Below, piece after piece: positions 34,268-43,827 of a stretch of 64,000 nt of DNA. The notes under the pieces are model-generated. The model worked only from the letters and a program-made list of their open reading frames with translations. It was not told the DNA's origin and did no database searches. The stretch is from Thermococcus nautili. GTDB lineage: Archaea; Methanobacteriota_B; Thermococci; Thermococcales; Thermococcaceae. The position numbers and the translations under genes were made by a program. Within the stretch, counting starts at the first letter, position 1. Every line of letters begins with the position of its first letter. The DNA is taken from contig NZ_CP007264.1 of NCBI RefSeq assembly GCF_000585495.1, positions 1,302,001 to 1,366,000 of the forward strand, written 5' to 3'.

Positions 34268-34709
34268 GGGTCAGACCGCAATCGAGTTGCTGTTCATAAC
34301 TGCGATAATCCTGACCGGGATAGTCTACATTCTCCCCTCCGTCGTGTACTCGAATCAGGCTGTCTCGCTCTCGGATGCCTTCAGAACCGCCGGTTCGGAC
34401 GTTTGCTCTTACCTCAACACCGGCGTCGTGGTCAACGACTCCCTTCACGCGCCCCTCAACAACCTCGTTGAGCTGTGGAACTACACCCCCCTTGGGTGTC
34501 GCTTCGTTGGCCTGTCCGTTGAGACGAACTCCTCCGTTAACGCAACACTCGTCTTCGAGTATCCAGGGGGAGCCTTTCCCAACGCCTTTGAGGGCAACGT
34601 GACGCTCTACCTTAAGCTCAGGCTTTCGCGTATCTCGGGCTTCAAGCTGGTCGGCGAGAACCTGTACTACGGCGAGAAACCGGTTAACATTACGGTGGTG
34701 GTGAGATGA
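34239..34709 (+). CDS. Pilin-like protein with class III-type leader
   Basis: 156 aa. MVWKSSSKRRGQTAIELLFI has a basic leader and Q-x3-E before the hydrophobic segment (about 15-35). Two cysteines (SDVCSY and LGCRF) could bond. Sequons NDSL, NSSV, NATL, NVT. GGAGGT at 34227-34232 precedes ATG 34239. Ends in an ATGA overlap with the next gene. Confidence 0.7.
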   Translation: MVWKSSSKRRGQTAIELLFITAIILTGIVYILPSVVYSNQAVSLSDAFRTAGSDVCSYLNTGVVVNDSLHAPLNNLVELWNYTPLGCRFVGLSVETNSSVNATLVFEYPGGAFPNAFEGNVTLYLKLRLSRISGFKLVGENLYYGEKPVNITVVVR

Positions 34710-36505
34710 GGCGAGGTCAGCTCTTGAGTTTTGATGCCCTCCTTGCGATTGTTATAGTGATATTCATGCTCGGCGCGGTTAGTGCTACCTCCGACAACCT
34801 GAAAGCGGGCATAACGAACCTTCTCGGCTGGTATGACAGGACGAGCATTCCAGATACCATGCTCGATGTTCTCCTCCAGAGCGCGGGCACTCCCTCAAAC
34901 TGGGACGAGAACATCTCAGCCCTCGTGGTTCCAGGACTGAGGGCGTCCTCCGGCCAATACGTCGACTACAACAAGGCGGTTACCTTCTTTGACCTGCTCA
35001 AGAACAACGATTCCCGCGTTCAAAGTGCCCTCCTGAACCTCAGTCTGGGTCACCCGTTCCTGCTCGATTTCTATTTGGGCAAGTGGTCATTTGAGGCCAA
35101 CTTCACATGGAACCCGAACGCGGGAGGAGGTATTCCGCCGGGTGTGGTTCAGTATGACTGTAACAATGCAACTAAAATTCAGGCTAGTGCTTATCCTGTT
35201 TTAATAAACTGTTCTAATCTCTTAGTTAATTACCATATTTCATCATTCTGTTCAATATGCACAACGGGCTCAGTAACTTTACGGACCAGACCGGAATCTG
35301 AAATTGATATTATTGGGGGATACTATCAGTGTCCCAATCTATATCTTGCCATTGGAGGAACCCTTAGTGTGTATGGTGGTGCTGCTAGAGCGGTAAAAGT
35401 GGAGGAAGGGTCTATCTATATTAAGGGGGGCATAACCTTAAGAGGTTCTGCAAATCTCCATATTACCGCTATGTACAATTTGTATGTGTTTAGCGATGGG
35501 GCGTCATCGCCTATTCTAGATTTCAGTGGGGGTGCTAATACAACTGTTGATGTTGGGTATGGAGGAGGCGGAAACTTGTATATTAAGGTTGGGGACACTT
35601 GGTATGCTGTTACGGGAAATCCTGCTGATAAGGATAACTGGTACCGGTGGGATAATGACCATTGGATTAAAGCTCCTGAGGAGATTAGTATAAAGGACGT
35701 TGGTGCCGGAAAGTTTGTAGTATATGCTGGTTCGATTCAGGTAATCGATGCAAGTGGGGCGAATATACAGTTTAATATTAGGGGTATTTCACCTCCTCCC
35801 TTGGAGTGGCAACCCGTTGTTCCTTATTGTTGGCAACTGGGTCCCTCTGGTCCGCCCCTAACTGTCTTCTCTCTCGAGGGCAACTACATCTACCCTCAAC
35901 AGCTCAACGCGAGCCAGGCATGGAATCGCGTCGCGTACCTCAACGGCTCGTTCCTTGTAAATCCAACCAACGTTTCCAGTGTGCTGAAGGCCAGGGCAAA
36001 CGCGAGTTGGGTGTCATACTCGGAGAGGAACACCGTTATCAGCATGTTCCAGTACAACAGAACCACTACTATCGTCGGCAACGCTTCGGGAATAATCCTG
36101 GCAGGTGTCCTCCGCTATGATATTCCAGACTACGCCATGCTCCGCGTGGATGTCCCGGCTGAGAGTGGTTACGTTCTTCTTGTGGCAGTTGATGGAGGAA
36201 CACTCAAGGCTATAGGCTTTTGGAAGACCTCTCCAGAGGACGCCCTCAATGCCGAAGTTTGGGAGTCGAGCGGCGGAAACGTCAGCGTGGTTGCAACATA
36301 TCGGGGCTCAAACACCTCTGTAACGATTCCCTGGGGTGTAATATTCAGCGGGCCGGCCGGATTTGGCAGGCCGGTCATGCTGTACCTGTACTCCAACGGC
36401 TTCACTGGGCCCGTTACCCTAACCGATGAAGGGGACATCGGTGTTTTGATGACCCCTATGTACGAGCCTCTGCTTGTAAAACTCTGGGTGTGGGATGAAC
36501 CATGA
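34706..36505 (+). CDS. Large pilin-like protein with AT-rich central insert
   Basis: 599 aa. MRRGQLLSFDALLAIVIVIF has an RRGQ leader with the acidic residue one place later than in the smaller pilins. Residues about 148-365 (35150-35800) are encoded by AT-rich DNA unlike its flanks. For example, 35161-35220 has 18 G/C of 60, against 30 of 60 in 34981-35040. The insert is Gly/Thr/Ile-rich and short-repeat-like (LYLAIGGTLSVYGG, YIKGGITLRGSANLHI), which suggests a beta-helix or beta-solenoid. Both ends resume normal codon use. Possibly a pilus tip adhesin. 4-bp overlaps on both sides. Confidence 0.7.
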   Translation: MRRGQLLSFDALLAIVIVIFMLGAVSATSDNLKAGITNLLGWYDRTSIPDTMLDVLLQSAGTPSNWDENISALVVPGLRASSGQYVDYNKAVTFFDLLKNNDSRVQSALLNLSLGHPFLLDFYLGKWSFEANFTWNPNAGGGIPPGVVQYDCNNATKIQASAYPVLINCSNLLVNYHISSFCSICTTGSVTLRTRPESEIDIIGGYYQCPNLYLAIGGTLSVYGGAARAVKVEEGSIYIKGGITLRGSANLHITAMYNLYVFSDGASSPILDFSGGANTTVDVGYGGGGNLYIKVGDTWYAVTGNPADKDNWYRWDNDHWIKAPEEISIKDVGAGKFVVYAGSIQVIDASGANIQFNIRGISPPPLEWQPVVPYCWQLGPSGPPLTVFSLEGNYIYPQQLNASQAWNRVAYLNGSFLVNPTNVSSVLKARANASWVSYSERNTVISMFQYNRTTTIVGNASGIILAGVLRYDIPDYAMLRVDVPAESGYVLLVAVDGGTLKAIGFWKTSPEDALNAEVWESSGGNVSVVATYRGSNTSVTIPWGVIFSGPAGFGRPVMLYLYSNGFTGPVTLTDEGDIGVLMTPMYEPLLVKLWVWDEP

Positions 36506-38748
36506 GGCGAGGCTTTGTGTTCACCCTGGACGCTGTCCTTGCCCTCTTCCTTGTCTTAATCATGATAACCGCAATTACAACGGCCGAGAGTCAAGTTCAG
36601 TCTGTTTACAAAACGAAGATGCGTATGGGAGAGCTTGGAGACGCGAACGCAATGCTTAAACTTCTTAGAACGGTTCCGCTAAGTCAGCTCGTCCCGGCTA
36701 GCGTTATCCAGGACTGGGAGTCAGGAACTGACCCGGTTCTTAACCTGACCCTGGTCACCCCGGATATGAGCCCTCTTGAGATAGCCGCCACGTACTGGGC
36801 CGTGAGTCCAATTTATCCTGGCCAGGATTACAGAAAGAAGGCCTCTGTAATCCTCGGCTACATTCTGAATTCGACTCTTAGGGGTTACAACTACGAGCTC
36901 CTCATAAACAACTGGACGAACGCGTTCATGAGCAAGGGGGCCTATAACTACTCCCTCGCTAAGGACGTGTCCTCAGCGACCCTTGTACTCAGTGGTTACG
37001 CCTACAACCAGACTCCCCGGGGCTACGTTGCAAGGGCATTCCTCAGCAAGCTGAAGGCCAAGGTTACGAGCTACACTTACTTTGGTAGCTCTGCGTTTGC
37101 TTATGGTCCAAACGAGAACGACTATACTGTGGTTAGGTATTACATCCCAAACGAAGGTGAACTTCCAGTTGATGCAAATATTACTGAAGTAGAGTGGTTC
37201 CCTCAGCCGAGATGGTTTAGCTGTGGAGGAAGTTATTCGTACATGGAGCTATATATTGATGGGGAGCCTGTAAAGTGTGGTCAGTTTAAGGAAGGCCAAT
37301 TTGTGGCATATAAAACGTGGGAAGTCCTTAAGGATGATAGCTTGACAAATAGTTGCAACATATTGGATATATTGAAGCGTCACTCCGACCTAAGAAGGCA
37401 CGTGTTTGAGGTGCGTGTTTATAATCCTTGTGCAGGGGGTGTTCATCCGAACTCCTTTATAACAATCAAGTATACAACCTCCCAGGCAAACACCTTCAAC
37501 TATCCACACCAGTTCCACTTTGATGAGATAATCACCAGGCACCCATTCCAGGTTGAAAACGCAGTGTTTATCCCTGGCCAGTTCAGGAACATGAGCGTCC
37601 AGGTGAAGATAATAAACGCCTCGGAGGTTGGCAAAGCTCCGAAACTTTACATCACGTATAGGGACAAGCGGGTTGAGATTGGTTACGGAACTTACATTGG
37701 TGATGATACCTTCAAGTGGACTAACGAGCAAATCTTATCGAAATTGGAGGGAGAAGGGATAACGTCTGATGAGTTATCGGATACATATCTATGGTTTGCT
37801 GTCACATTTGGAATGGATTATAAATCCCCATTATATCCTCCAACGGTGACCTTTAACTCGGAGGTTAAGCTTGATTTCCAAGACTCATATGTGGACATTG
37901 ATTATGTCCCATCAACATACATCTCGATGTATTCAATAGACATTACTCGGTCAATAACCGCGGAAGATGTCGTTAATGAAGAATATGAAAAAAGTAAGTA
38001 TGGCACTGAATTTTACACCATGCTTGAGTGGAGGTTTAACATCTCTGAATCAGCAACGCCCCTCTTTGCTCGTCTTCATATCGTGAGATTACACACAATA
38101 GGGTGTGATGAGGATAGTTACGACCAGAAACTCTACATTAAGAATGACAAAATCTCATGGACTACAGTCTACTGTCATGGGGGGAACTGTAATCCGAATA
38201 ATCCGTTTATTGACCCAGGGTTTACTAGGTGGGGCTTTGTGAATGGGATGCCTGATTATAGGGGCAATCCTATTAACGACGCCCTGTACCCAGGTGATAA
38301 TTATATCGAAGCCAAAACCGGTTCGTGTTACGTTATGTCAAAAGAGTTCACTACTGGGGACTATACATACCTCCTCAACGCCTACGCTCCCTACGGCAAC
38401 GTCAAGCCCTACCTCATGCAGGGATATCCGAACATCAAAGCCTACAACCTAACCTATGCGTACGATGTAGGCGGTTCCGTTGAGTACGGCTCTATAATAG
38501 TTGGCGATACGAAGGCGATAGCCAGTGGAGAATACGCCAACATAACTGCCTGTCAGCTCGACCCCGATAAATACGCCGTTGACGACGCCGTTTTGAGGCT
38601 TTTCAAGAACCTTGGGGGAGATGGCTGTACAAAGCCCGTGCTCGTTGACCTGGGGGACACGATGATAAGCTACGTCTCCCTTCCGGGCGTTCCCAGGTCT
38701 ATATCTCCGATAACGGTGACCCTTAGGATATGGAGGGTGGGAGGATGA
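36502..38748 (+). CDS. Very large pilin-like protein, mosaic centre
   Basis: 748 aa. MRRGFVFTLDAVLALFLVLI: the RRG leader remains, but Gln is replaced by Phe, and Asp is at place 6. Residues about 210-625 (37130-38370) are AT-rich (21 G/C of 60 in 37981-38040) and contain several cysteines (FSCGGSY, VKCGQF, TNSCNIL, NPCAGG, YCHGGNCNPN). Flanks use the normal GC-rich codons. It may be an adhesive minor pilin whose centre is exchanged. No known domain recognised in the centre. Confidence 0.68.
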   Translation: MRRGFVFTLDAVLALFLVLIMITAITTAESQVQSVYKTKMRMGELGDANAMLKLLRTVPLSQLVPASVIQDWESGTDPVLNLTLVTPDMSPLEIAATYWAVSPIYPGQDYRKKASVILGYILNSTLRGYNYELLINNWTNAFMSKGAYNYSLAKDVSSATLVLSGYAYNQTPRGYVARAFLSKLKAKVTSYTYFGSSAFAYGPNENDYTVVRYYIPNEGELPVDANITEVEWFPQPRWFSCGGSYSYMELYIDGEPVKCGQFKEGQFVAYKTWEVLKDDSLTNSCNILDILKRHSDLRRHVFEVRVYNPCAGGVHPNSFITIKYTTSQANTFNYPHQFHFDEIITRHPFQVENAVFIPGQFRNMSVQVKIINASEVGKAPKLYITYRDKRVEIGYGTYIGDDTFKWTNEQILSKLEGEGITSDELSDTYLWFAVTFGMDYKSPLYPPTVTFNSEVKLDFQDSYVDIDYVPSTYISMYSIDITRSITAEDVVNEEYEKSKYGTEFYTMLEWRFNISESATPLFARLHIVRLHTIGCDEDSYDQKLYIKNDKISWTTVYCHGGNCNPNNPFIDPGFTRWGFVNGMPDYRGNPINDALYPGDNYIEAKTGSCYVMSKEFTTGDYTYLLNAYAPYGNVKPYLMQGYPNIKAYNLTYAYDVGGSVEYGSIIVGDTKAIASGEYANITACQLDPDKYAVDDAVLRLFKNLGGDGCTKPVLVDLGDTMISYVSLPGVPRSISPITVTLRIWRVGG

Positions 38749-41700
38749 AAAGGCGCGGCTTTATAATAAACTCAACAGTCCTCGTTCTGCTCATACCCTT
38801 ACTCCTGCTCCTTGCAACGTACAGCAACGTTACTTCCTACGTTCTTCAAGCACAGTCGCAGGCAGCTCGTCTAAAAACAACGCAGGACGTGGTCTCGTAT
38901 CTCCAATTTGACCTTCAGAACGTTATGCGTCTGTCCCTAAAGAGGGCCCTCGTTCTCAGCATTGCCTTCGTTACAACTGTTGAGCCCCTTGACAACGCTC
39001 AGCTTGCCCTGGAAAGTCTGGTTAAGTATGGAAGCTACTCGCAGATAAATTCTGCTGGTGCCGATTGGATTTCTCGGGAAAGGCAGTTCATGGGCAACGC
39101 AACCCTGCTCGATTGGCTGAACAACATGAGGGACTACCTGGCAACCATGGGTTATAGAATGGTCACTCCACCATCCCAGATACTCAATGACATCCGCCTT
39201 ACTATAGCCCCCCTTGATTCGTTCCATATCGTTGCAAACATCACGATTCCCCAGATTGTCATAGAGGATTCCTCCGGCAAGATAGTTTACAACTCCAGCA
39301 TACCTCCTACGGGCTCCCTTTACGTCGTCGTGCCTGTGACAAACCTTGAAGACCCTCTGATTTCCTACCTAACCAAGGGTAGGCTATCTCGGGTTATCGT
39401 CCCCTGTAAGTTCGCATATCCAAACATAACCCCTCCGTATTATCTCGTAAACGGCTATGGCGACCCCCAGACAAAGCCCCTTAAGTTTGCGGCCCCATTT
39501 GCTTCGGCCATCTCCTCCGACGCAATCTACTATGGGGACACATACCCGGGCGGCGGTGCTCTAGCTTACGTTCTCAAAGAGCAGCCGACAACAACCCCGA
39601 GCTCCGCCTTTGTTTTTGACACCCGCGTAAATGGGTCCCTGATTTCTCCGGCTAGTGTTTTCAACGATGGGGACATGGGCGTCATGGTGTTCTCCGGTAG
39701 GGTTGGTGCTGGGACTTCCTGGTGCAACGACAACTATCAAATGAAGGCTGGCTTTACGCTCTCGGGAGTCTCTGATGGACAGATTGTTCTCCTGAAGTTC
39801 AACCCCTCCTCTGTCCCGTTCTCTCAGATACGTCACAATGGAGCGTATGCGGACATGGCAATATACACATCCAGCTGTACCCTTGCCAATTACTGGATTG
39901 AGAAGTGGGACTCAAACGAGATTCTTATATGGCTGAAGGTTACGGGTACCTCCTATTCAATCTACTATTCCTCCGATGGAACCCAGCCTCTGAGCAGGGG
40001 GCAGTTGTACTACGTTTTCGGGGATAACTACACAGAGAACGTTGACCTCTCTCCGGGTCAGTCTATGTTCCTCTTCAACACCGATTCTCCCGTCTTTGTC
40101 CGCTACAACGCCTCCGCATCTGCTAATTCTGACTTTGGTGGGGGGGTTGAGCTTAACGTTCCGGCACTGGTGCCGTCAAATGTTCTTAAAGTTTCCATTG
40201 ACTATCCCTATACCGTTTCAGACGTGCAGGTTCCAATTTATCTGAACTCAACCTGGGCATCGCGGATTCCACACTCTGGGAACGAAGCCCAAATCGAGGT
40301 CTACTCTGATTCCGGCCTGACCCAGCGGTTGCCCTTCTGGATTGAGTACTGGAACGACAACGGGGCCCTGATATGGGTCAGGACTAGCGTTCCAGGCGAC
40401 GTCTACATTAAGTTCGGAGACGACCTACCGCTCACCAGAGGGGATGGGGATGAGGTGTTCTTGTTCTTTGATGATTTTAACGAGAGCCTGAGTCAGCTTG
40501 AGGAGAAGTGGATAATAGACCCGTACAATCAAGGTGTGTCCGTGAGCATAAATCCCTCAGGAAACGGTACCATGACGATATCCGGTGGAGATTCGATATT
40601 CGCCATGAGGAACAAGAACCCCCTCGATATAACTAGCGACTTCGTAGTTGAGTTCAGGATGAAACCAAACTTCACTTACGTCGGTGACTGGGATGCAGGG
40701 ATTGGACTGTGGGATGGAGAGTGGGGGTATTATGATGAGAGTGGTCCTTGGTGGGATAGGACTTATTACTACCTCCTCCAGCAGCTCTTCACGGACGACA
40801 TTGGATATTATGGTAACCCTCTATCAATCCACTGGGCTGAGTGGGAAACGAGGAAGTCAAACCCGACATCTATACAGGACTTTAGTCTGTACTATTTCTG
40901 GGCCGAGGAAGACTCAGATTCTGACATAACAACCAACAGGGACTATGGCTTCCACACCTATGAGGTCATCGAGTTATTATCTCAAGATGAGACCTACTTC
41001 AAGGACCTAACCCGTGGAGAAACAAACACGTACGATAGTGATTACACTACCCTTGACTTCCTCAAGTACATCTACCTCGTCATAGACAGCGAGGAAAAGA
41101 GCAGGGGGGCAGTCTTTGACTGGATTTTCATCAGAAAATACCTGAATCTCGCAGACCTAGACGAAAGTATCTCCCGGGTTTATACCCCTGAGCCAATTTC
41201 ATTCCAGCTCGTTGACAACTGGACGACGGCTGGAAGACTGTTCATACTCCAGGACTGGGGGACAACCCTCGCGAGCTACTCAACTGGCACCTGGCCGATT
41301 AACGTTCCCAACCGCTATGAGGTTGATGTGGTGCCTTCCAGCACTGGGCTCTTCCTCAACTACACTCACAACCCCAACTCCGTGATTCCCGAGAACTCAA
41401 GGACGGTGGTGGATGTTTCCATCGCCGGTGACGTTGGTGTCTACCTTACTGTAAGAAACAGCGCTGGAAACTCCGCCCACTTTTCCTGGGTCTTCTGGGG
41501 TCCGTACCCCTACGCCGTTCTTTCGCCCCTCGTTGGGGTTCCCGAGCAGAAGCCACCAGAGGGCAACTATGTGACCGCGAGGGTCTTTGACATTCAGCCA
41601 TTCCGCCAATGCGTTATCGACGAAAGGTACTTCGGTGTCGCGGGTGCTCCATCCTTCTTCGAGCGCCTTGAGGGTGGAAGCTCGGCACACCGCGCCCACT

Positions 41701-42029
41701 ACATCTCCCTGGCTGAGGCTATGCAGAGGGCGGTTTACGGTGGTGTCAGATATCCGATTGGCCTGGTGAGCTTCATACTTCCCAAGAACCTTCCGGCAAA
41801 CCTTAACTTCCTGGTTCGCGAGCAACCTGCGGTTGACTACATATACCTTGACTACGCTGACTATCCAGGTGACGACCCAGACGCAATGCAGGTCCTTGGA
41901 ATCTCAGCCACGGGAGGAATAACGTCAACTCCCGTCCTGGACCAGAACTTTTACCTTACTCCGGCCACCGCAAGCCTCATATTCGGCCCGTACGCCAACG
42001 ACCTGCTCGTTCCAATAGGCTCAGGGTGA
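38745..42029 (+). CDS. Giant pilin-like surface protein with DUF2341/lectin-like domains
   Basis: 1094 aa. MKRRGFIINSTVLVLLIPLL has only a trace of the pilin leader (RRG) with a hydrophobic helix. Around residues 480-570 and 800-805 lie DUF2341-type parts (IDYPYTVSDVQVPIYL, FWIEYWNDNGALIWV, VYIKFGDD, FLFFDDFN, FDWIFIRKY), a concanavalin-like module common in archaeal surface proteins. A similar shorter copy is at about 380-430 (YWIEKWDSNEILIWL). ATG 38745 forms ATGA with the previous stop. It is probably the outermost, ligand-binding part. Confidence 0.72.
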   Translation: MKRRGFIINSTVLVLLIPLLLLLATYSNVTSYVLQAQSQAARLKTTQDVVSYLQFDLQNVMRLSLKRALVLSIAFVTTVEPLDNAQLALESLVKYGSYSQINSAGADWISRERQFMGNATLLDWLNNMRDYLATMGYRMVTPPSQILNDIRLTIAPLDSFHIVANITIPQIVIEDSSGKIVYNSSIPPTGSLYVVVPVTNLEDPLISYLTKGRLSRVIVPCKFAYPNITPPYYLVNGYGDPQTKPLKFAAPFASAISSDAIYYGDTYPGGGALAYVLKEQPTTTPSSAFVFDTRVNGSLISPASVFNDGDMGVMVFSGRVGAGTSWCNDNYQMKAGFTLSGVSDGQIVLLKFNPSSVPFSQIRHNGAYADMAIYTSSCTLANYWIEKWDSNEILIWLKVTGTSYSIYYSSDGTQPLSRGQLYYVFGDNYTENVDLSPGQSMFLFNTDSPVFVRYNASASANSDFGGGVELNVPALVPSNVLKVSIDYPYTVSDVQVPIYLNSTWASRIPHSGNEAQIEVYSDSGLTQRLPFWIEYWNDNGALIWVRTSVPGDVYIKFGDDLPLTRGDGDEVFLFFDDFNESLSQLEEKWIIDPYNQGVSVSINPSGNGTMTISGGDSIFAMRNKNPLDITSDFVVEFRMKPNFTYVGDWDAGIGLWDGEWGYYDESGPWWDRTYYYLLQQLFTDDIGYYGNPLSIHWAEWETRKSNPTSIQDFSLYYFWAEEDSDSDITTNRDYGFHTYEVIELLSQDETYFKDLTRGETNTYDSDYTTLDFLKYIYLVIDSEEKSRGAVFDWIFIRKYLNLADLDESISRVYTPEPISFQLVDNWTTAGRLFILQDWGTTLASYSTGTWPINVPNRYEVDVVPSSTGLFLNYTHNPNSVIPENSRTVVDVSIAGDVGVYLTVRNSAGNSAHFSWVFWGPYPYAVLSPLVGVPEQKPPEGNYVTARVFDIQPFRQCVIDERYFGVAGAPSFFERLEGGSSAHRAHYISLAEAMQRAVYGGVRYPIGLVSFILPKNLPANLNFLVREQPAVDYIYLDYADYPGDDPDAMQVLGISATGGITSTPVLDQNFYLTPATASLIFGPYANDLLVPIGSG

Positions 42030-42034
42030 TGTAA

Positions 42035-42778
42035 ATGGCAGTGGACGAGTTCCTCTACTCAATCGGTGAGGGGGTAGAGCGCATCGCCTCCGCCTTCAGG
42101 TCTTTCCTTTTCCCGGAACCCGCCGAGAACCCACCGCGTTTCGGTTTCACGCGGAGGCTCGTTAAATCCAGGGTCACACTCCACGAGCTCTTCAGCCTTC
42201 ATCTTCAGCTCTGCTTCCTGCTCTACCTGGTCCTGAACTTTGTGGTGGTGTTCCTGGTGAGTAACCCCCTGTGGGTGCTCATCCTGGCGGTTCCCTACTT
42301 CCTGTACCTCCGCTATCTTTTCAACCGCTACGGTCACTTTCTCCTCGAGGAAAAGCCATACCTGGTGTTTTACACAGTAATTTCGGCGCTCTCTTTCCTC
42401 GCGTTCTTTGGCTACTCAATCGTCAGGCTCTACGCCGGTGGGGTCCTCTACGTCTACGCCTACGTGATGGGGATAGCCGTCCTCGTCCTGCTCTTCCGCT
42501 GGTACTTCAAGAGAACCTTTGGCAGGGACTACACGTACGGTGTCGTCGAGGAGCTCAAAGGCGACCTCGTCAGGGTCTTCGTGCACGATGACCTCTCCGC
42601 CAACGTCAAGCCCGGCCTTTACTGGCTCCCGGCCGTTCCGGATGCGGAACCCGGCAGGGTCGTCAAGGTTCTCGTGGAGGACAGGGCCTTCAGGAGCGCC
42701 AAGCCCGTGAGGATAATCGAGGTCTATCTCTCTCAGTCCTCCCAGAGCTCCACCGAGCCGAAGAACGCTATGGAATGA
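42035..42778 (+). CDS. DUF2101 membrane protein
   Basis: 247 aa. Four hydrophobic spans between residues about 55 and 160, in pairs, with the C-terminal 80 residues soluble (RTFGRDYTYGVVEELKGDLVRVF, SANVKPGLYWLPAVPDAEPG). Archaeal DUF2101 proteins are of unknown function. It ends the pilin-like operon, starting 5 nt after the giant gene, and could be a membrane platform component. Its last 46 bp overlap a convergent gene. Confidence 0.72.
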   Translation: MAVDEFLYSIGEGVERIASAFRSFLFPEPAENPPRFGFTRRLVKSRVTLHELFSLHLQLCFLLYLVLNFVVVFLVSNPLWVLILAVPYFLYLRYLFNRYGHFLLEEKPYLVFYTVISALSFLAFFGYSIVRLYAGGVLYVYAYVMGIAVLVLLFRWYFKRTFGRDYTYGVVEELKGDLVRVFVHDDLSANVKPGLYWLPAVPDAEPGRVVKVLVEDRAFRSAKPVRIIEVYLSQSSQSSTEPKNAME

Positions 42779-43008
42779 AGGACGAGCAGGTAAATGGAGT
42801 GGTGAGGTTCTACCAGGTTGGTTTTGGCGAACCCCTCTCCCCTTTTCTCTATCACCAGGGGTTCGACCAGCGGGTGTCCGGGGTCGAGTGTCAGGGAGTC
42901 TCCTTGGCTCTTCACCTGGTACCCTATTCCCCGCGCAACCCTTTCCACGAACCTCCTGAACATCTCCCACCTGTAGACCCGGGTTCTGTAGTAAACCGTG
43001 TGCCCCAC
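42733..43008 (-). CDS. Conserved 91-aa hypothetical protein
   Basis: GTG start at 43008. Begins MGHTVYYRTRVYRWEMFRRF, then VERVARGIGYQVK and a beta-rich acidic middle (DSLTLDPGHPLVEPLV). I recall similar small Thermococcales proteins but no function. A good minus-strand promoter, CCTTAAAAAG read in reverse (43037-43046), places the start of transcription only a few nt before the GTG. 46-bp tail overlap with DUF2101. Confidence 0.6.
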   Translation of the reverse strand: MGHTVYYRTRVYRWEMFRRFVERVARGIGYQVKSQGDSLTLDPGHPLVEPLVIEKRGEGFAKTNLVEPHHSIYLLVLHSIAFFGSVELWED

Positions 43009-43085
43009 ACTATCACCAACGAAGGTAATGTTAAAACCTTAAAAAGTTTTTCTTAATGCAACTTTGTAACGTAACAACCCCATTA

Positions 43086-43096
43086 AGTTTTTAAGG
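43086..43096 (+). promoter_or_regulatory. Promoter of the MarC/SnatA gene
   Basis: AGTTTTTAAGG with transcription start near 43118; ATG 43126 follows closely, so the leader is very short. Confidence 0.5.
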
Positions 43097-43125
43097 ACAG
43101 CCCATCGTGCTCGGTTGGTGGTGTC

Positions 43126-43776
43126 ATGATAGACGTTGTGACCCTTTTTAAGTACCTCCTGATTCTCTACGGTGGTCTGTTTGCGATAACGAACCCCGTT
43201 GGAGCCGTTCCTGTGTTCTTGAGTGTTACCCATGACCTCAGCCTGAGGGAGAGGCGGGAGATAGCGACGAAAACGGCCCTGACCGTTATCGTGACCCTAA
43301 TCGTTTTTGCCCTCATCGGTCAGTGGATTTTCAAGTTCTTCGGCTCGAGCGTTGACGCCTTCGCGATAGCCGGTGGAATCCTCCTCTTCAGGATGGCAAT
43401 GGACATGCTCTCGGGCAGACTCTCCTCCGTCAAGATAAGCAGGGAAGAGACAGAGGAGTTCGATGAAGAAGTCGTCACGCTTGAGGAGGTCGCCATAATA
43501 CCCCTCGCAATCCCCCTGATTTCCGGCCCAGGTGCCATAACGACGGTGATGCTCTACATGGCGAAGGCCGGGAGCGTCGCCGAGAGGGCGGTTGTCCTGC
43601 TCACGATAGTTCTCATCGGCGTTACGGTCTGGCTCGTTCTCTGCTCGGCGAACGTGATTAAGGCCCGCCTCGGGAGGGTCGGCATAAAGGTAATGACGAG
43701 GATGATGGGTCTAATCCTGACGTCGATGGCCGTCCAGATGATTATAAACGGCATCAAGGGGGCCTTTGGCCTCTGA
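43126..43776 (+). CDS. snatA: MarC-family transporter (SnatA type)
   Basis: 216 aa with six membrane spans in two triplets. AITNPVGAVPVFLSVT and its partner IPLAIPLISGPGAITTVM are the paired NPxG and GPGA signatures of the MarC/UPF0056 family. A Thermococcus KS-1 member, SnatA, transports small neutral amino acids, so amino-acid transport is the best guess. The charged loop between the halves (KISREETEEFDEEVVTLEE) is normal. Own promoter. Confidence 0.88.
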   Translation: MIDVVTLFKYLLILYGGLFAITNPVGAVPVFLSVTHDLSLRERREIATKTALTVIVTLIVFALIGQWIFKFFGSSVDAFAIAGGILLFRMAMDMLSGRLSSVKISREETEEFDEEVVTLEEVAIIPLAIPLISGPGAITTVMLYMAKAGSVAERAVVLLTIVLIGVTVWLVLCSANVIKARLGRVGIKVMTRMMGLILTSMAVQMIINGIKGAFGL

Positions 43777-43784
43777 TTTTTCCA

Positions 43785-43798
43785 AAACCCTTAAATCG
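43785..43798 (+). promoter_or_regulatory. Promoter of the encapsulin-like gene
   Basis: AACCCTTAAATCG-like BRE/TATA, about 30-40 nt before ATG 43828. Confidence 0.45.
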
Positions 43799-43827
43799 TC
43801 CGGGTTGAACTTTCATCGGTGTTGAAA

